A DNA stretch of 64,000 nt from Cytobacillus sp. NCCP-133 (GTDB taxonomy: Bacteria > Bacillota > Bacilli > Bacillales > Cytobacillaceae): assembly GCF_026011715.1 (NCBI RefSeq), contig NZ_BRVM01000011.1:1-64000 (forward strand), written 5' to 3'. A program made the position numbers and the translations under genes. The notes beneath the pieces are model-generated. The model saw nothing but the letters and a program-made list of their open reading frames with translations, was not told the DNA's origin and ran no database searches. Below, in pieces: positions 51,753-60,419 of the stretch (within the stretch, counting starts at the first letter, position 1; each line of letters opens with the position of its first letter).

Positions 51753-51796
51753 CAAGCTGCCCTCTTCCTATTTTGGAAGGGGACAGCTTGCTTTTT
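51751..51796 (+). terminator. terminator after the lysozyme-like gene
   Basis: AGCAAGCTG pairs with CAGCTTGCT, with CCC and GGG inside, followed by a T run. Confidence 0.85.
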
Positions 51797-52142
51797 CTTC
51801 ATTAATAAAAAATTGCTTGTTTTAGTTAGTTACATTCCATCTTTAGTAACTGGTTAAAGTTGTAACCAATTTGCTTCCTACTATATTCCCAATTACTCAG
51901 AAATATTTCACAAAACTTTTAGGTTAAAACATAACTGGGTATAGAGGGTATAAATGTTATAGTATGGAAATTTATTTCTTTGGCATGAAAAATACATAGC
52001 TGCAATCCGGTACATAAGTAAAAATCGATACAGAATGGGAATGGTGGGGGATATTCAGTCCGCATGGGTTAGATTAAGATAAGATGAACTCTTTCTCATT
52101 CTGATGAGATTTTTCGAATAACAGAGAAGGGGTGTTAATCTT
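51797..52142. other. intergenic leader of the KaiC-like operon
   Basis: About 345 AT-rich bp that must contain the operon promoter (for example TATAGT near 51958). I see no operator symmetry, structured RNA or small gene. Confidence 0.35.
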
Positions 52143-53558
52143 ATGAAGGTATCAACAGGAATACGGGGATTGGATAAGGTTTTGGATGGCGGGATACCAC
52201 AGGGTTCTGCCGTTGTCCTGGAAGGAGCTCCAGGTACAGGGAAGACAACGTTAGGGATGCAGTTTTTGTACAAGGGAATTGTTGATCATAATGAGCCAGG
52301 AATCTTTTTTACATTCGAAGAATTTCCGGATCAAATCTATGAAGATATGAAGAGCTATGGCTGGGACTTAAAGGATCTGGAGAGAAAAAACATGCTCAGG
52401 GTTATTGGCATTTCTCCAGATATTTTACTGGAACAAATGGTAGCAAACGACGGATTATTTGAGCAGCTTGTCAGGGAGATTGATGGCAAGCGGATTGTGA
52501 TCGACAGCATCAGCTTATTTGAGTATCTATCAAATGAGGCAGGGGAAAAGGGAAGGAGTATTTTATATACGGTCCGCAATATTGTAAGGAAGTTTGGGCT
52601 TACTTCACTATTCATTCAAGAGGATGACAATCTTGATAAAAGCAAGATCCCATTCGAGCATTTCATCGCAGATGGTGTCATACGCTTATCGTTAAAAGAG
52701 CATATGAATATTTATCGGAAGAGAACATTGGAAGTGACGAAAATGAGGGGCACGAAAATAAAGGAAGGGGAACATATTTACCAAATAACTGATAGTGGCA
52801 TCTATCTCCTTCTTGCATCTCAAATTGTTACGGATAAATACATTAGCGACAATAACGAGAAGATCAAAACGGGCATACCAAAGCTGGATAGTCTTCTTGG
52901 AGGAGGCATGGCGAAAGGTGCGGTATATATGCTGGATACGAACAGCAAGGCAAATTACCGCCACATCGTAGGGGCTATTTATGCGGAACGGGTTAAGGCC
53001 GGAAACCGTATCTTGAGCCTGCTGTCAAGCACACAAACGATAACCGAGTTAAAAGCCCTGATGGATCTTTATGGCATTAATATAGACCAATTGGCAAAAG
53101 AAAAAAGATTCTACTTTATAGAGCATTACAACCGGCCGTTTCCTGCCGGATGGGAAGGTTCCGTCTTTCAAGTCCAGGATATGAAAAATGAAGAATATGA
53201 TCTTTTTCTGCGGGAAAAGTGCACATCCCTGATTAAGGATAATCACGAAGATTGGTTTGCTTATTATGATTTAAGCACGATCTTTAATGAACGGGGAGCA
53301 GAATATGTGTTAAGGTCATTTGCCAAGGAGACTGCATTTGCCAGGTCTGTTGGCATGACGGTCCTGGTTCTGTGTAATTTTAAAGAAGTCGGTGTACAGG
53401 CGGCATCATTTTTGGAGCGTACATCAAATGGTGTTTTTAAGACCTGGGTGGATGGTTCTTACCAGTACATGCAGGTGACAAAATCACCGGATGGACAGAT
53501 TTCAAAGCCTTATCTGCTGGAAAGCATCGATCAAAAACCATATATCCGATTAGTATAG
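52143..53558 (+). CDS. KaiC/RadA-like RecA-superfamily ATPase with degenerate second domain
   Basis: A 471-residue protein with two KaiC-type domains. Domain 1 (residues 1-230) is intact: STGIRGLDKVLDGGIPQGS, Walker A GAPGTGKTTLG near residue 29, the catalytic Glu pair in FTFEEFP near residue 60 and Walker B RIVIDSIS near residue 120. Domain 2 opens with KTGIPKLDSLLGGGMAKGAV, but the P-loop position reads DTNSKANY, so it cannot bind ATP normally. No KaiA or KaiB is present. Such proteins are signalling ATPases. GAAGGGG precedes the ATG. It is followed 13 bp later by a small wHTH-like gene and then a LuxR-type regulator. Confidence 0.85.
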   Translation: MKVSTGIRGLDKVLDGGIPQGSAVVLEGAPGTGKTTLGMQFLYKGIVDHNEPGIFFTFEEFPDQIYEDMKSYGWDLKDLERKNMLRVIGISPDILLEQMVANDGLFEQLVREIDGKRIVIDSISLFEYLSNEAGEKGRSILYTVRNIVRKFGLTSLFIQEDDNLDKSKIPFEHFIADGVIRLSLKEHMNIYRKRTLEVTKMRGTKIKEGEHIYQITDSGIYLLLASQIVTDKYISDNNEKIKTGIPKLDSLLGGGMAKGAVYMLDTNSKANYRHIVGAIYAERVKAGNRILSLLSSTQTITELKALMDLYGINIDQLAKEKRFYFIEHYNRPFPAGWEGSVFQVQDMKNEEYDLFLREKCTSLIKDNHEDWFAYYDLSTIFNERGAEYVLRSFAKETAFARSVGMTVLVLCNFKEVGVQAASFLERTSNGVFKTWVDGSYQYMQVTKSPDGQISKPYLLESIDQKPYIRLV

Positions 53559-53571
53559 AGGAGGGAAGAAT

Positions 53572-53829
53572 ATGGTGAAAAGAGAGCATTTGTCACTTGA
53601 AATGGAATGTTTGACGCTGTTTCAGTCCAACCCTTATTTATTTGAGACCATACAAGGACTGGAGAAAAGGCTGGGGAGAAGAATGTCCGATCTGGAGCCG
53701 ATTCTGGAGGGTTTAACTGCCCAGGGCATCCTGCAAAAGACAGGAGAAGGAGCCCTGGCGTATTTCCGTTATAAGGAACCTGCCGTTATTGCTGAATTTA
53801 GCTTTACAAGCGAGCTGGAGCCATTATGA
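53572..53829 (+). CDS. small winged-helix-like protein
   Basis: An 85-residue protein that looks like one winged-helix domain: MECLTLFQSNPYLFETIQGLEKRLGRRMSDLEPILEGLTAQGILQ, then a two-strand wing (YFRYKEP). No family name can be given. GGAGGG precedes the ATG. Its stop overlaps the next start as ATGA. Located between a KaiC-like ATPase and a LuxR regulator, it may be an adaptor or DNA-binding partner. Confidence 0.65.
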   Translation: MVKREHLSLEMECLTLFQSNPYLFETIQGLEKRLGRRMSDLEPILEGLTAQGILQKTGEGALAYFRYKEPAVIAEFSFTSELEPL

Positions 53830-55949
53830 TTCGATCATTTGACCTCATTGAAGAATTGCAGGAAATGTATGCGAGCCATTATAGCCTAACAAATTTCATT
53901 ACGGATGAATCAGGGAATATCATAATGCCGGCAAAAGGCAATAACGCGCTTTTTAACCTGCTGCTCGTACGGGGCGCTGTTAAAGAAATCATAGAGACTG
54001 TAACAAAAGAATTTGAACTCTCAAAACCTTTTTTTATTGATATACTGCCAGGTGTTTATGCCTGTATTGCTCCAGTGGAAGGCCATCCCGGAACTTTATT
54101 ATGGAGCGGGGTAAAAATCGAGCAAAGCTCAAGAGATATGGTCAAAAATAAAATTGATCACTTGATAGATGGTGTGGAAGTGGATCGGCTATTGTCTCAG
54201 ACATCAACCCTCACACTGGAAAGCAAGAAAGAGTGGCTCCTTTCCGTAAAGAAAGCCGCAAACATGATATCTCAATTAAAGGGTGGCGGAGTTTCTCTGT
54301 TTTCAGAACACTTGAAGGTTCTTCAGGAAGCTTTCAAAGCGGAAGAAGGGAATGTTTCCCGTTTTCTTTACAGCTTCCTTGAAAAAAACAGCAGAATTGA
54401 TTTTCTGGGAATATGTGAACCGCGATTGGATGATTTTTATGAGGTTTCCCATGCTGCCGGGGAAGATGCTGAACAAATACAGGGAGCCAGTTTTTCACCT
54501 GGAGAAGGCTTTCTTGGAAGGGTGCTCCTGACCGGAGAGCAAGCATTTTGGGAGGGTATCGAAAAAGATCCAAAGTATACTTTTTTTCAGAAGTATCACT
54601 TTTATCCAAAGTCATTATTCTGTTTTCCTATTCAGCTTAGGGATGGAACCCTTTCTCTCTTTTTTGGCGGAAGCAGATCAAGCGAAGTGAACACGGATAC
54701 AGTAAAAGATTCAATTAAGAATATGGCAATGCTGATGGAAGTAATTCTTTCGGCTGAGTCACTCCAAAAAGAAAACAGCGGCCATCTCAGCAGGCAATCT
54801 GCACTGGCGGATATCAGCATGATGCTGGTCTCTGCACCAGATCTAAAAAAGATCTCCTATATTCTTGTAGATATTTCCATGAGTTTAGTAAAAGGTCCGT
54901 TTTCTGCCGTGATGTTGAAAAATCCACAAAAGCAAAACATGATGCTCGTTTCAAGAGGCAATATCAAGGGAGAGAGGGGCAGCTACCTGAAAAGGGCTGC
55001 AAAGGATTACTTCACTGCAACATCAGATTTGCCCCCAGACCGGTTAGTGCCAAGTATGAAGAAGCTGGAAGGATCCCCTGCCATTATTGAATGCCCGCTC
55101 CATTTTAGGGGAGAAATTTTAGGGCTAATTTGTGCGGGAACAAACGGTCATCCAAACCAAGAGACAGAAGAGCTGCTGCCATTCCTCCACACTCTATCCC
55201 TGATTGCGGGAGTCTCTTTGCAGCTGGCAGGCGAGGGACAGGAGAATGTGATGGAAAGAAAGATCGAAATCCTTCACTCCTCGATCAAAGAGTTTGATGC
55301 TGAAACCAATCGGATTGCAGAGGAATCTTTTAAAATCGCCCGGGAATTCACCGGTAAACTGGCTCTTTCTGAACCTCTTATAAAAAATATCTTAATAGCC
55401 TGCAAGGTTCATTGTTTTTCACACGAATATTTGGCTGAAAAGTTCCCGGAAGCTGAATTTCCCCAGATCGTAAAGGATGGAACAGGGATCCTTGCTGAAG
55501 GTTCCGCGTTTAAAAACGAAGAACCGGGCATTGGCAGTCAAATATTTGCCTTGGCAGTTTCCTATGCCAGGAACGAAGGAGATATGGAAGCGATTATAGT
55601 CCGTCCTTACATGAAAAAGATCCGCCAGGAATTTTTATCGTATCTGGAAGACAGCCAGGTAGTGGAGCAGGAGCTGACCCTGGAGCCGGAAAGCAGCCAT
55701 GCTATGGGAAGCAAATCTGTAGAAAGCACCATTAAAAACCACATGAATCTGTCCTCCAGAGAAAAAGAAGTTCTGGACCTGGTCATCCAGGGACTTAATA
55801 ATAAGGAAATCGCACAGGAACTCTACATTAGCGAACATACCGTTAAAAATCATCTCACCAAAATCTTTCAAAAGCTTAATGTACCAGATCGCACCCAGGC
55901 GATTTCAAAAGTCTATCAATTAACCTATAATGGTTCAGCCAATCCGTAG
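53826..55949 (+). CDS. multidomain GAF/LuxR-type transcription regulator
   Basis: A 707-residue regulator. Residues 1-110 resemble a PocR/PAS-like sensory domain (YSLTNFITDESGNIIMP). GAF-like domains follow at about 160-300 (SFSPGEGFLGRVLLTGEQAF) and 345-470 (SPAIIECPLHFRGEILGLI). The C-terminus is a LuxR HTH (residues about 635-700): LSSREKEVLDLVIQGLNNKE, IAQELYISEHTVKNHLTKI. No response-regulator receiver is present, so input is probably a ligand or the KaiC-like partner. Translation is coupled to the 85-residue gene (ATGA). It is the last gene before the Tad locus, which makes a role in pilus control plausible. Confidence 0.82.
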   Translation: MIRSFDLIEELQEMYASHYSLTNFITDESGNIIMPAKGNNALFNLLLVRGAVKEIIETVTKEFELSKPFFIDILPGVYACIAPVEGHPGTLLWSGVKIEQSSRDMVKNKIDHLIDGVEVDRLLSQTSTLTLESKKEWLLSVKKAANMISQLKGGGVSLFSEHLKVLQEAFKAEEGNVSRFLYSFLEKNSRIDFLGICEPRLDDFYEVSHAAGEDAEQIQGASFSPGEGFLGRVLLTGEQAFWEGIEKDPKYTFFQKYHFYPKSLFCFPIQLRDGTLSLFFGGSRSSEVNTDTVKDSIKNMAMLMEVILSAESLQKENSGHLSRQSALADISMMLVSAPDLKKISYILVDISMSLVKGPFSAVMLKNPQKQNMMLVSRGNIKGERGSYLKRAAKDYFTATSDLPPDRLVPSMKKLEGSPAIIECPLHFRGEILGLICAGTNGHPNQETEELLPFLHTLSLIAGVSLQLAGEGQENVMERKIEILHSSIKEFDAETNRIAEESFKIAREFTGKLALSEPLIKNILIACKVHCFSHEYLAEKFPEAEFPQIVKDGTGILAEGSAFKNEEPGIGSQIFALAVSYARNEGDMEAIIVRPYMKKIRQEFLSYLEDSQVVEQELTLEPESSHAMGSKSVESTIKNHMNLSSREKEVLDLVIQGLNNKEIAQELYISEHTVKNHLTKIFQKLNVPDRTQAISKVYQLTYNGSANP

Positions 55950-55973
55950 CCTCCTGATTAAGGAGGTTTTTTT
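55950..55973 (+). terminator. terminator after the LuxR-type regulator gene
   Basis: CCTCCT pairs with AGGAGG across GATTA, followed by seven T. Confidence 0.87.
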
Positions 55974-56131
55974 AATTCCTATAGATATAGGAATACTAGA
56001 GAGATAGCTGTGCCATAATAGGAAACCATTCTTATAAAAACCGTTTTTCATAAAGGGAAAGGAGGGGGATATTTTATTTTCCCATTTCCCTGCATAATAA
56101 GCATTGTAAGTGATCAACACAAAGGCAGGAG

Positions 56132-56500
56132 GTGCTGAAAACGAATCTGCTGAACCTCGATACGAAGAGAGTGATCGCGGAGGAGGTCAAACCGGCTTAT
56201 ACCTTTTGGAAAAGATTTAAAGGCCTGATGCTGACAAAAAGCATGCCTGAAAACCTGGCCCTTCATCTTTCGCCATGTCCGAGCATTCATACCTTTCTAA
56301 TGAGATATCACATTGATGTTTTATATCTGAATGATCGGAATGAAATTGTCGGACTGGAGGAAAACCTTGCGCCTGGCAAAACAGGCAAAAGATATCCGGA
56401 AGCTGTATCGGTCATCGAGCTGCCTGCCGGAAAAATAAAAGCAACCTTAACCGCGGCTGGACAAGCTGTAGCCTTTGTGGAGAAAAACGAACAAAATTAA
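56132..56500 (+). CDS. DUF192 family protein
   Basis: A 122-residue DUF192 protein: ARPFW-type opening (YTFWKRFKGLMLTKSMPENLAL), HTFLMRYHIDVLYLNDRNEIVGL near residue 51 and VIELPAGKI near residue 93. DUF192 proteins are small beta-barrels of unknown role, often encoded beside Tad/Flp genes, as here. The GTG at 56132 is overlapped by its AGGAGG, so the true start may be a few codons downstream. No secretion signal is seen. Confidence 0.8.
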   Translation: MLKTNLLNLDTKRVIAEEVKPAYTFWKRFKGLMLTKSMPENLALHLSPCPSIHTFLMRYHIDVLYLNDRNEIVGLEENLAPGKTGKRYPEAVSVIELPAGKIKATLTAAGQAVAFVEKNEQN

Positions 56501-56536
56501 TAAAATACTATTTTCATATAAAAGGAGAGAGTTTAC

Positions 56537-56704
56537 ATGTTAAACAAAATTAAAGGATTATTTATCGAAGAAGAAGGTCAAGGGATGACTGAGTATGGCA
56601 TGATTCTTGGGCTAGTGGCTGTTGGTGTAATCGGAGCGCTAGTAATTTTAAAGGATAAAATCGCCGGTCTATTTGAAAAAATTAGTTTCAATCCGCCAGC
56701 ATAA
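56537..56704 (+). CDS. flp: Flp-type pilin
   Basis: A 55-residue prepilin. A short leader ends EEEGQG, then MTEYGMILGLVAVGVIGALVIL forms the hydrophobic assembly helix with the conserved Glu and Tyr of the Flp motif; the prepilin peptidase (56789) should cut between Gly16 and Met17. The C-terminus is a short hydrophilic tail. AAAGGAGAG precedes the ATG. It is the major subunit of the Tad pilus. A strong terminator directly after it should make its mRNA more abundant than the downstream machinery. Confidence 0.93.
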   Translation: MLNKIKGLFIEEEGQGMTEYGMILGLVAVGVIGALVILKDKIAGLFEKISFNPPA

Positions 56705-56717
56705 TAAAAGAAAAGAG

Positions 56718-56747
56718 AAAAAGGACCCTTATTACAGGGTCCTTTTT
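56718..56747 (+). terminator. terminator between flp and the Tad machinery genes
   Basis: AAAAAGGACCCT pairs with AGGGTCCTTTTT across TATTAC. Perfect 12-bp stem. Confidence 0.9.
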
Positions 56748-56788
56748 CAAAGAATTACTCAAAAACCCAATGAAAGGATGGCCCACAA

Positions 56789-57295
56789 ATGGATCTTTTT
56801 CTAGTCATTATCCTATTGATATGTGTCATAACCGATGTGAAGAGCAGAAAAATATATAACAAGGTTATCTATCCAGCCCTTCTAGCGGGATTTGCCTATC
56901 ATCTGGCCACTGGAGGCTGGGATGCTTTATTCCATTCTTTCCTTGGCTTTTTGATCGGGCTTGGACTCCTTTTAATCCCTTACTTGATGGGAGGCATGGG
57001 GGCAGGGGACGTTAAGCTTCTCGCCTTAATTGGCACTTTAAAGGGCGGAGCCTTTGTTTTCCAGTCCTTCTTATATATAGCCGTGATCGGAGGAATCATC
57101 GCACTGGGGATTGTTCTTTTCCGAAGCGGAGTGCTGAAGTCAATGATTTACTTTTTTTATAGTCTCCTAAAAGGAGTACGGAATACGGCAATCATTTCAA
57201 GGGGGTCCTTAACAGCCACATATCCTTATGGATTGGCGATTGCTGTGGGCACTGCCCTTTCACTGCTGTTCGAAAGGGTGCCCGGCCTATGGTAA
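56789..57295 (+). CDS. A24-family prepilin peptidase (TadV/CpaA)
   Basis: A 168-residue membrane aspartyl peptidase without the N-terminal methylase domain, as in TadV/CpaA. The two catalytic Asp residues are in ICVITDVKSRKIYN near residue 17 and GGMGAGDVKLLALIG near residue 74 (GxGD motif). Six membrane segments. It should remove the leader from Flp and the TadE-like pseudopilins. GAAAGGATGG lies before the ATG. Overlaps tadE by 7 bp. Confidence 0.92.
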   Translation: MDLFLVIILLICVITDVKSRKIYNKVIYPALLAGFAYHLATGGWDALFHSFLGFLIGLGLLLIPYLMGGMGAGDVKLLALIGTLKGGAFVFQSFLYIAVIGGIIALGIVLFRSGVLKSMIYFFYSLLKGVRNTAIISRGSLTATYPYGLAIAVGTALSLLFERVPGLW

Positions 57296-57663
57296 GAAAG
57301 GAAGATGGCCAGTCATTGGTAGAGTTTGCGCTCATTCTTCCCTTGTTTCTTCTATTGCTAATAGGTGTGATTGATTTTGGGAGAATCCTGTATACCCAGA
57401 TGCAGCTTGAGCTTGTCTCCCAGGAGTCCGTAAGACTTGGGGGCCTTGGAAAAACGGACGACGATATACGAGCATATGCAAAAAATCAGTTTACACAGGG
57501 TGATTCTTCCCAGCTTACAGTGGATATTACTCCTGCCGGAACGAGAAAACCAGGTACCTATGTAACTGTTGCTATTTCCTATCCGGAAACTCTTTTGGAA
57601 GCATTGGGAAGCATGGCTATGCCGTATACCATTAAAACCAGTTCGACGATACGGGTGGAATGA
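57289..57663 (+). CDS. tadE: TadE-like pseudopilin
   Basis: A 124-residue TadE-like protein: EDGQSLVEFALILPLFLLLLIGVIDFGRILYTQ gives the E-x-A-L-x-L-P motif and the single membrane helix. The rest is a small extracellular domain. TadE proteins are processed by the prepilin peptidase and are needed for pilus assembly. Start and stop overlap the neighbouring genes, so the operon is tightly coupled. Confidence 0.9.
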   Translation: MVRKEDGQSLVEFALILPLFLLLLIGVIDFGRILYTQMQLELVSQESVRLGGLGKTDDDIRAYAKNQFTQGDSSQLTVDITPAGTRKPGTYVTVAISYPETLLEALGSMAMPYTIKTSSTIRVE

Positions 57664-58574
57664 CCATGATCATAAAGAAATTAACGGGAAAAGAGGATGG
57701 CAGCATCCTCGTTCTGTTTGCTGTTGGCTTAGCGGCTTTGATTGCGATGACTGGCCTGGTTATCGATGGCGGGCATTTGTATATGCAGAAAAGCCGTCTG
57801 CAAAAGACGGCCAATGCTGCTGCCTTATCAGGAGCACAGGAAATACCGAACAGCGAATCAGCTGTCAATGAGGTCGTTAGCCATATCCTTGCCTCGCATG
57901 GGGAAGAGGGCAGCCTTAAGCAGTCCAGCATTAAAAATAGTAACAAGCTTTATTTAGCGCTTGAAAAAAATGTCCCTCTTTTCTTTGCGACTCTGTTCGG
58001 AGTGGATAGCCTCACAGTAAATGCAGATGCTGCGGCAGCTTTAGCCCCAATGGGTGCAGCAAAGGGGGCTGTTCCATTAGGAATTAATGAATCGGTTGCT
58101 CTTCAATATGGCCAGGCCTATCAGCTAAAGGTTGATTCAGGGGATTCGGCTTCAGGGAATTTCGGGGTTCTTGCTCTTCAGGGACCTGGTGCAAAGCTAT
58201 ACGGAGAAAGCTTGACATACGGGTTTGACCAGTCTTTAAAGGTCGGGGATATCATCAATACTCAAACAGGGAATATTGCAGGCGAAACACGCTCTGCAAT
58301 TAATTACCGGATTGACGCATGCCCTTCTGGCGACTATCAGATCAGGGATTGTCCCAGGGTGATGCTGGTTATCGTTTATAAGCCGTATGAAATGGCAACG
58401 AATCAGCTGAAAAGCATTAAAATAACAGGGTTTGCTTATTTTTATGTTACCGATCGGATGGGAAGCAGCGATGATTCGATTAAAGGCATATTTATAAAAA
58501 GGACAGGCGCCGGAGCCGCTGAGACAGACATGCCTCTTGACCGGGGAGCATATGCGGTAAGGCTGACAGAATAG
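57660..58574 (+). CDS. TadG-like pilus assembly protein
   Basis: A 304-residue protein with an N-terminal Flp/TadG-type helix (EDGSILVLFAVGLAALIAMTGLVIDGGHLYMQKSRLQ) and a large extracytoplasmic region. The helix, the GLVIDGGHLY motif and the following KTANAAALSGAQE are typical of the Tad_Flp domain. No von Willebrand domain with MIDAS is evident. The role is probably a minor pilus or assembly component. The ATGA overlap couples it to tadE. Confidence 0.83.
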   Translation: MTMIIKKLTGKEDGSILVLFAVGLAALIAMTGLVIDGGHLYMQKSRLQKTANAAALSGAQEIPNSESAVNEVVSHILASHGEEGSLKQSSIKNSNKLYLALEKNVPLFFATLFGVDSLTVNADAAAALAPMGAAKGAVPLGINESVALQYGQAYQLKVDSGDSASGNFGVLALQGPGAKLYGESLTYGFDQSLKVGDIINTQTGNIAGETRSAINYRIDACPSGDYQIRDCPRVMLVIVYKPYEMATNQLKSIKITGFAYFYVTDRMGSSDDSIKGIFIKRTGAGAAETDMPLDRGAYAVRLTE

Positions 58575-58585
58575 GTGGATGTACA

Positions 58586-59527
58586 TTGAAAACGAAAAAA
58601 TTATTGTTTCTGGCGATCGTTTCAGGCCTCATGACAACCCTCCTTTTCTATTTATTTGTTAATAGGGAAAGTACAGAACCAGCAGATGCGGCTGTTCCTA
58701 TGGCTACAGTGGTTACAGCGGCCATAGATATCAGCAAAAACGGGAAAATGACAAAAGAAAACCTTACAACAGCTGAATTTCCAGAGGATCAAATTCATCC
58801 TGAGTCCGTCCGGGATCCCGAAGCGATTATAGGCAAGTATGCTTCCGCAGATATCAAGCAAGGCGAGGTTATGATGCTTCACAGGGTCTATGAATCGAAA
58901 GAAGAGGAAAAGGTTATTTCAAGAAAAATAAGTGAGGGCTATCGGGCAGTATCTATCAGTACGGACTTTGTCAAATCTGTCTCCAATCAAATTGAGCCGG
59001 AGGATTTGGTGGATGTAGTGCTCAGCGAAGAAGCTCCTTCTAGTGATTCTGGTATAAAAACAGAACTGATACTGGAAAAGGTCCGGGTGCTATCTGTAGG
59101 AAAAAGACTTACAGAAAAACAAAATAATGAAGCCGATACAGGGAGCGAGCCGGAGTATTTGTCTGTCACTCTTGAACTGAAGCAGGAGGATAGCGTAAAA
59201 ATCATTAACGCAGGCGAACGGGGAAGTCTGCATTTAGTACTGAACAGCCAGCTTTCTTCAAAGGAAGAAGCTGAGACAGGGGAACAGGGGGAACAGGAAA
59301 ATCCTGCGCCTGATACCCAATTAGTCACGCTTTCAAAGCGTTCCATTATTCGCAATGAGCCCCATCTTAATGGATATATCATATCAATCGTTGACCAGGA
59401 TACCAAGCTGAGATTCCTTGGAAAACAAGAAACGGATGGAGAAGGCAGACTATGGCTTTTTATCGAAACTCCTGATAAAAAACAGGGCTGGATCAGCAGC
59501 AGAATCGTTAAGCAGGAGGGTGAATAG
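58586..59527 (+). CDS. cpaB: CpaB/RcpC-type SAF-domain protein with SH3-like C-terminus
   Basis: A 313-residue protein with one N-terminal membrane segment (residues 5-24), an SAF domain (VVTAAIDISKNGKMTKENLTT near residue 45, GKYASADIKQGEVMM near residue 83) and RcpC-like strands (ISEGYRAVSISTDFVKSV, DLVDVVLSEE). The last 60 residues (SIIRNEPHLNGYIIS through KKQGWISSRIV) look like an SH3b domain, which I do not expect in a standard CpaB. The TTG start at 58586 follows AGGTGG. It may link the pilus to the cell wall. Confidence 0.8.
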   Translation: MKTKKLLFLAIVSGLMTTLLFYLFVNRESTEPADAAVPMATVVTAAIDISKNGKMTKENLTTAEFPEDQIHPESVRDPEAIIGKYASADIKQGEVMMLHRVYESKEEEKVISRKISEGYRAVSISTDFVKSVSNQIEPEDLVDVVLSEEAPSSDSGIKTELILEKVRVLSVGKRLTEKQNNEADTGSEPEYLSVTLELKQEDSVKIINAGERGSLHLVLNSQLSSKEEAETGEQGEQENPAPDTQLVTLSKRSIIRNEPHLNGYIISIVDQDTKLRFLGKQETDGEGRLWLFIETPDKKQGWISSRIVKQEGE

Positions 59528-59546
59528 AGAGAAAGGAGCGGTTAAG

Positions 59547-60419
59547 TTGGCTGAATCGTTTATAAATGACAATTCACGGGGGAAAATGATCGTTATTTGC
59601 AGTGCATCAGGCGGCACAGGGAGAACAGCGGTAACAGTCAATTTGGCCGCGGTGCTTGCAAAAAGAAAGATGAAGGTGGATATACTCGATGCTGATTGGC
59701 AGTTTGGCGATATTGCAATGGCCCTTAATCTTGAGCCTGCTGTGACCATCAAAGAGATAGCAGAAAAGCAGGATAGCAGGAATGCCCGGAATTATTCCAT
59801 TTTTCATTCCACAGGAATCAGAGTATTGGCTGCGCCGGACCGGCCGGAATATGCTGACATGATTACATCAGATGTTCTTGAAGCAACAGTCAGCGCGCTT
59901 CTTCCGGAAACTCAGGTGCTCTTGGCTGAAACAGAGGCAGGGCTAACTGACAGGAACCTTCAGCTAATGGAAATGGCAGACATCGTCCTCCTGATCACAA
60001 CTCCCGGTATAGGATCGCTTAAAAATACAAAGCTGATGGTTGAAACACTGGAGGCTCTTGAATTAAAGGACAAAGTAAGGCTGTTAGTCAATCAAAAAGC
60101 GGGTTCAAATGCCATTAAAGATAGCATGGTTCCAAAGCTTGTAGGAGTGGAGCCTTTCTATTTTTTGCAGTCAGAAAAGACACAGCTAGCAAGCTCGCTG
60201 GATTTAGGGGAGCCAATCGTGCTCAGTCATCCAAAGCTTGGTTTTTCAAAGGGAATCGAAGGGCTGGCTGAAATGCTTTTTCCTCAAGAAAAACAGTTCA
60301 GAGATTCCAGCTTCCTAAGGCTGCTTCAAAAGAAAATAACGGGTGTAAGGGGAAGAGTAGATGAGATTATTGGAAAGAATTCAATCGAAGAATCAAAAGG
60401 AATTCAAAAAAATCAGTGA
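59547..60419 (+). CDS. cpaE: CpaE/TadZ-type ParA-like ATPase
   Basis: A 290-residue MinD/ParA-family protein. The deviant Walker A motif is CSASGGTGRTAVTVNLA near residue 22, in which the usual GKT Lys is Arg; a signature-type Lys is also absent, so ATP binding may be weak, as in some TadZ proteins. DILDADWQFGDIAMALNL, VLLAETEAGL and VLLITTPGIGSLKN follow. TadZ positions the Tad secretion complex. I chose the TTG at 59547 with AAAGGAG upstream; the open frame runs into cpaB. It overlaps cpaF by 59 bp. No receiver domain is present. Confidence 0.82.
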   Translation: MAESFINDNSRGKMIVICSASGGTGRTAVTVNLAAVLAKRKMKVDILDADWQFGDIAMALNLEPAVTIKEIAEKQDSRNARNYSIFHSTGIRVLAAPDRPEYADMITSDVLEATVSALLPETQVLLAETEAGLTDRNLQLMEMADIVLLITTPGIGSLKNTKLMVETLEALELKDKVRLLVNQKAGSNAIKDSMVPKLVGVEPFYFLQSEKTQLASSLDLGEPIVLSHPKLGFSKGIEGLAEMLFPQEKQFRDSSFLRLLQKKITGVRGRVDEIIGKNSIEESKGIQKNQ

